From: JASSUD01 sp031963005
GTDB taxonomy: Bacteria; Pseudomonadota; Gammaproteobacteria; Burkholderiales; Burkholderiaceae
Length of the DNA stretch: 34,876 nucleotides
Direction of reading: 5' to 3'
Assembly: GCA_031963005.1 (NCBI GenBank)
Contig: JASSUL010000028.1
Location: 1 to 34,876 of the forward strand
Of this stretch, positions 23,501 through 26,500 are shown in pieces. The position numbers were made by a program, and so were the translations under genes. The notes under the pieces were generated by a model. The model saw only the letters and a list, made by a program, of their open reading frames with translations, made no database searches and was not told where the DNA came from. The first letter of the stretch is position 1; every line of letters begins with the position of its first letter.

Positions 23501-26500
23501 TCCTGAAGCCTCTGGCGAAGGCGATAGCAGACGGGGACCATATTTACGGCGTGATCAAGGGCAGCTCGGTGAACCATGGAGGTAAAACGAATGGTTACAC
23601 GGTACCTAATCCCAATGCGCAAGCTGAGGTGATCAGTCGGACGCTTCGAGAGGCGAAGGTGCATCCGCGGGCGATAAGCTATATCGAAGCCCATGGTACG
23701 GGTACAGCGCTCGGGGACCCTATTGAAATGACCGGGTTAAGCAAAGCATTTGGCAGTCATACCCAAGATAAACAGTACTGTGCGATCGGTTCTGTCAAAT
23801 CCAATATAGGGCATTGTGAAAGTGCAGCAGGGATAGCGGGATTGACCAAGATTTTGCTGCAGATGCAGCATGGGAAATTGGTTAAGAGCCTCCACAGCGA
23901 GACCCTAAATCCGCATATTGCGTTTGAGCAAACGCCATTTATTGTGCAGCGGGAATTAAGCGCTTGGTCAAGGCCAGTACTGAATTTGGACGGGCGTGAA
24001 CGAGAATATCCTCGCTTGGCCGGCATTTCGTCGTTCGGCGCGGGCGGGGCTAATGCGCATCTTATTGTTGAGGAATATATTGAGCCGCAGATGTCGCCGA
24101 CGGTAGTAAATGGGCCGATGGTGGTGGTTCTATCGGCTAAGAACGAAGATCGGTTGCGGGACCAGGTGCAGCAATTGTTGGCGTATTTGGAACGTAAGGA
24201 AGCGCTCAATCTGGCTGATTTGGCGTATACGCTGCAAGTTGGACGCGAAGCGCTGGAGGTGAGATTAGCGCTGGTGGTAAGTACTGCAGATCGTCTGAAA
24301 GAGAAGCTATCAGGCTATATCCGTGGCGATCTAGTTCAAGAGGATATGTACCACGGCAAGGTGAACCATGAGCAGAGCATCTTAAAAGTGCTCTGGGCTG
24401 ATGGAGAATTACAGGAAGCGATTGGCAAGTGGATGGTTCGCGGCAAGTTGGACAAGTTGGCTCAAGTGTGGGTACAGGGACTGGAGGTCGAGTGGGAGCA
24501 GTTATACGGTGAGATGAAACCGAAACGGATCAGTCTTCCAACGTATCCATTTGCTAAGGAGCAGTATTGGGTGCCACAGACGAGAGCGCTTGGCAGTTCG
24601 GAACGCCCGTTGCATCCGTTGGTCCATCGGAATACGTCAGATTTGAGCGGACTTCGATTTAGCACGAAGCTCACGGGTGAAGCGTTTTTCTTGCGCGATC
24701 ATCTGGTGCGCGGCGAGCGGGTTTTACCGGCAGCGGCGCAATTGGAATGGGCGCGCGCAGCGGTGGCGCTAGCCAGTGACAGCCAAGCAGGGGCGGCTGG
24801 GTTATCGGTTCTATTGCAAGAGGTCACTTGGTTACGTCCGCTAATAGTGAAGGACCCCCTAGAGGTTCATATTAGTTTGGAAGCCCAGGAGGACGGCCGT
24901 ATTAGCTTTGAGATCTATAGCGGCAGTGTGGATCAGTCGGTTGTGTATAGCCAAGGTTGGGCTCAACTGGCTGAAGCAGGTGAAGCACCGCAGGTGAATC
25001 TAGAAAAAGTGCGAGGACAATGTGCGCAGGTGTTGACTGGTGAGGCGTGTTATGCACGTTTCAGTCAACTCGGCTTAGGTTATGGCTCGAGCTTCCAGGT
25101 TCTAAACACATTGTGGATAGGCGATAACGTAGCAGTAGGGGCATTACATTTACTGGGCGAGGTGTCTGCGGAATATAAGTGGGCGCCCAATCTGCTGGAT
25201 GGTGCGCTGCAGGTGGGAATGGGGCTGATGCAAAGCGTAGCTGGTGCGATGTTGGCATTACCGTTCGTGGTAGCGCAAGTGAGGCAATGGGGCAATATTC
25301 CAACACCGGCATGGGTGATAGTGCGGCCAGCAGCCGATGATAGCGCGACTATGCGCAAATTCGACATTGAGATTATCGATACCAATGGGCGAGTAGCGTT
25401 ACGCTTAAGCGGCTTCAGTGCACTTCCATTGCATCAGGCAGGCGATTACGCGGCATTAGCACCTCAAATGGCGATAACGCCGACTGTTGCTACGCCACCC
25501 GCCTCCATGGTTGAGTTAACGCTCGCGCCGGTATGGGAAGCGATGGAAAAGGTGGATGAGTCCGCCATGACGGAGAAAGCGTGGCCTCTTCCTCAACAGC
25601 GAATTGTCCTGCTGGGTAATGACAAAAATGCAGACGAATCTACACAGTCAGTCTGGCTAGCGCATTACCCACAGGCAAAACGGATCGTGTTGACGGGAAC
25701 AGAGAGTGTGGAAACGTTAATCGAACGTCTACACAGCGAGGTTCCACTAGACCATCTGGTGTGGTGGGTGCCGCCTGCTGATGCATTGGGCATGCAACTC
25801 GGATTCAAATTAATCAAGGCACTGCTAGCGCTGGATTATGGCCAACGGTCACTGGGATTGACGGTAGTGACGCAGCAAGCGCAGGCGGTGCATTCAGGTG
25901 AAGCAATCGACGCGTTAGCAGCAGGCGTACACGGCTTAATGGGTTCACTGTCCAAAGAATATGCATACTGGCGAGTAAGGTTGCTCGATGTACCTATAGA
26001 TGAGTCAGTGCCATTAGCGTGGCAGCTAGCGCAACCAGCTGATGAACGCGGTGATGCACTAGCCTATCGGCATGGGCAAGGATATCGGCAGCGACTGGTG
26101 CCGTGCGCACTGCCCGAGGTAACGGAATCAGCCTATCGCATGCATGGCGTGTACGTCATATTGGGCGGAGCAGGGGGCTTGGGGGTAACCTTAAGCGAAT
26201 ATTTGATCCGCCATTATCAAGCGCAGGTGGTGTGGTTGGGCCGACGCCCGGAAGACGCAACCATCGAGCAGCAGTGCGCGCGGCTTGGGACATTAGGTCC
26301 AGCACCACTCTACCTGCAAGCAGATGGAACGGATCGGCAGGCACTAGAGTTGGCCCGTACGGTAATTCAGCAGCGTTTTGGTGCGATTCACGGCGTGGTT
26401 CATTCTGTGGTTGTGCTAGCCGACCGGAGCCTGGCGCAGATGGACCAGGCGACCTTCGACATGGGTTTGTCAGCCAAAGTGAACAGCGCATTATGCTTAA

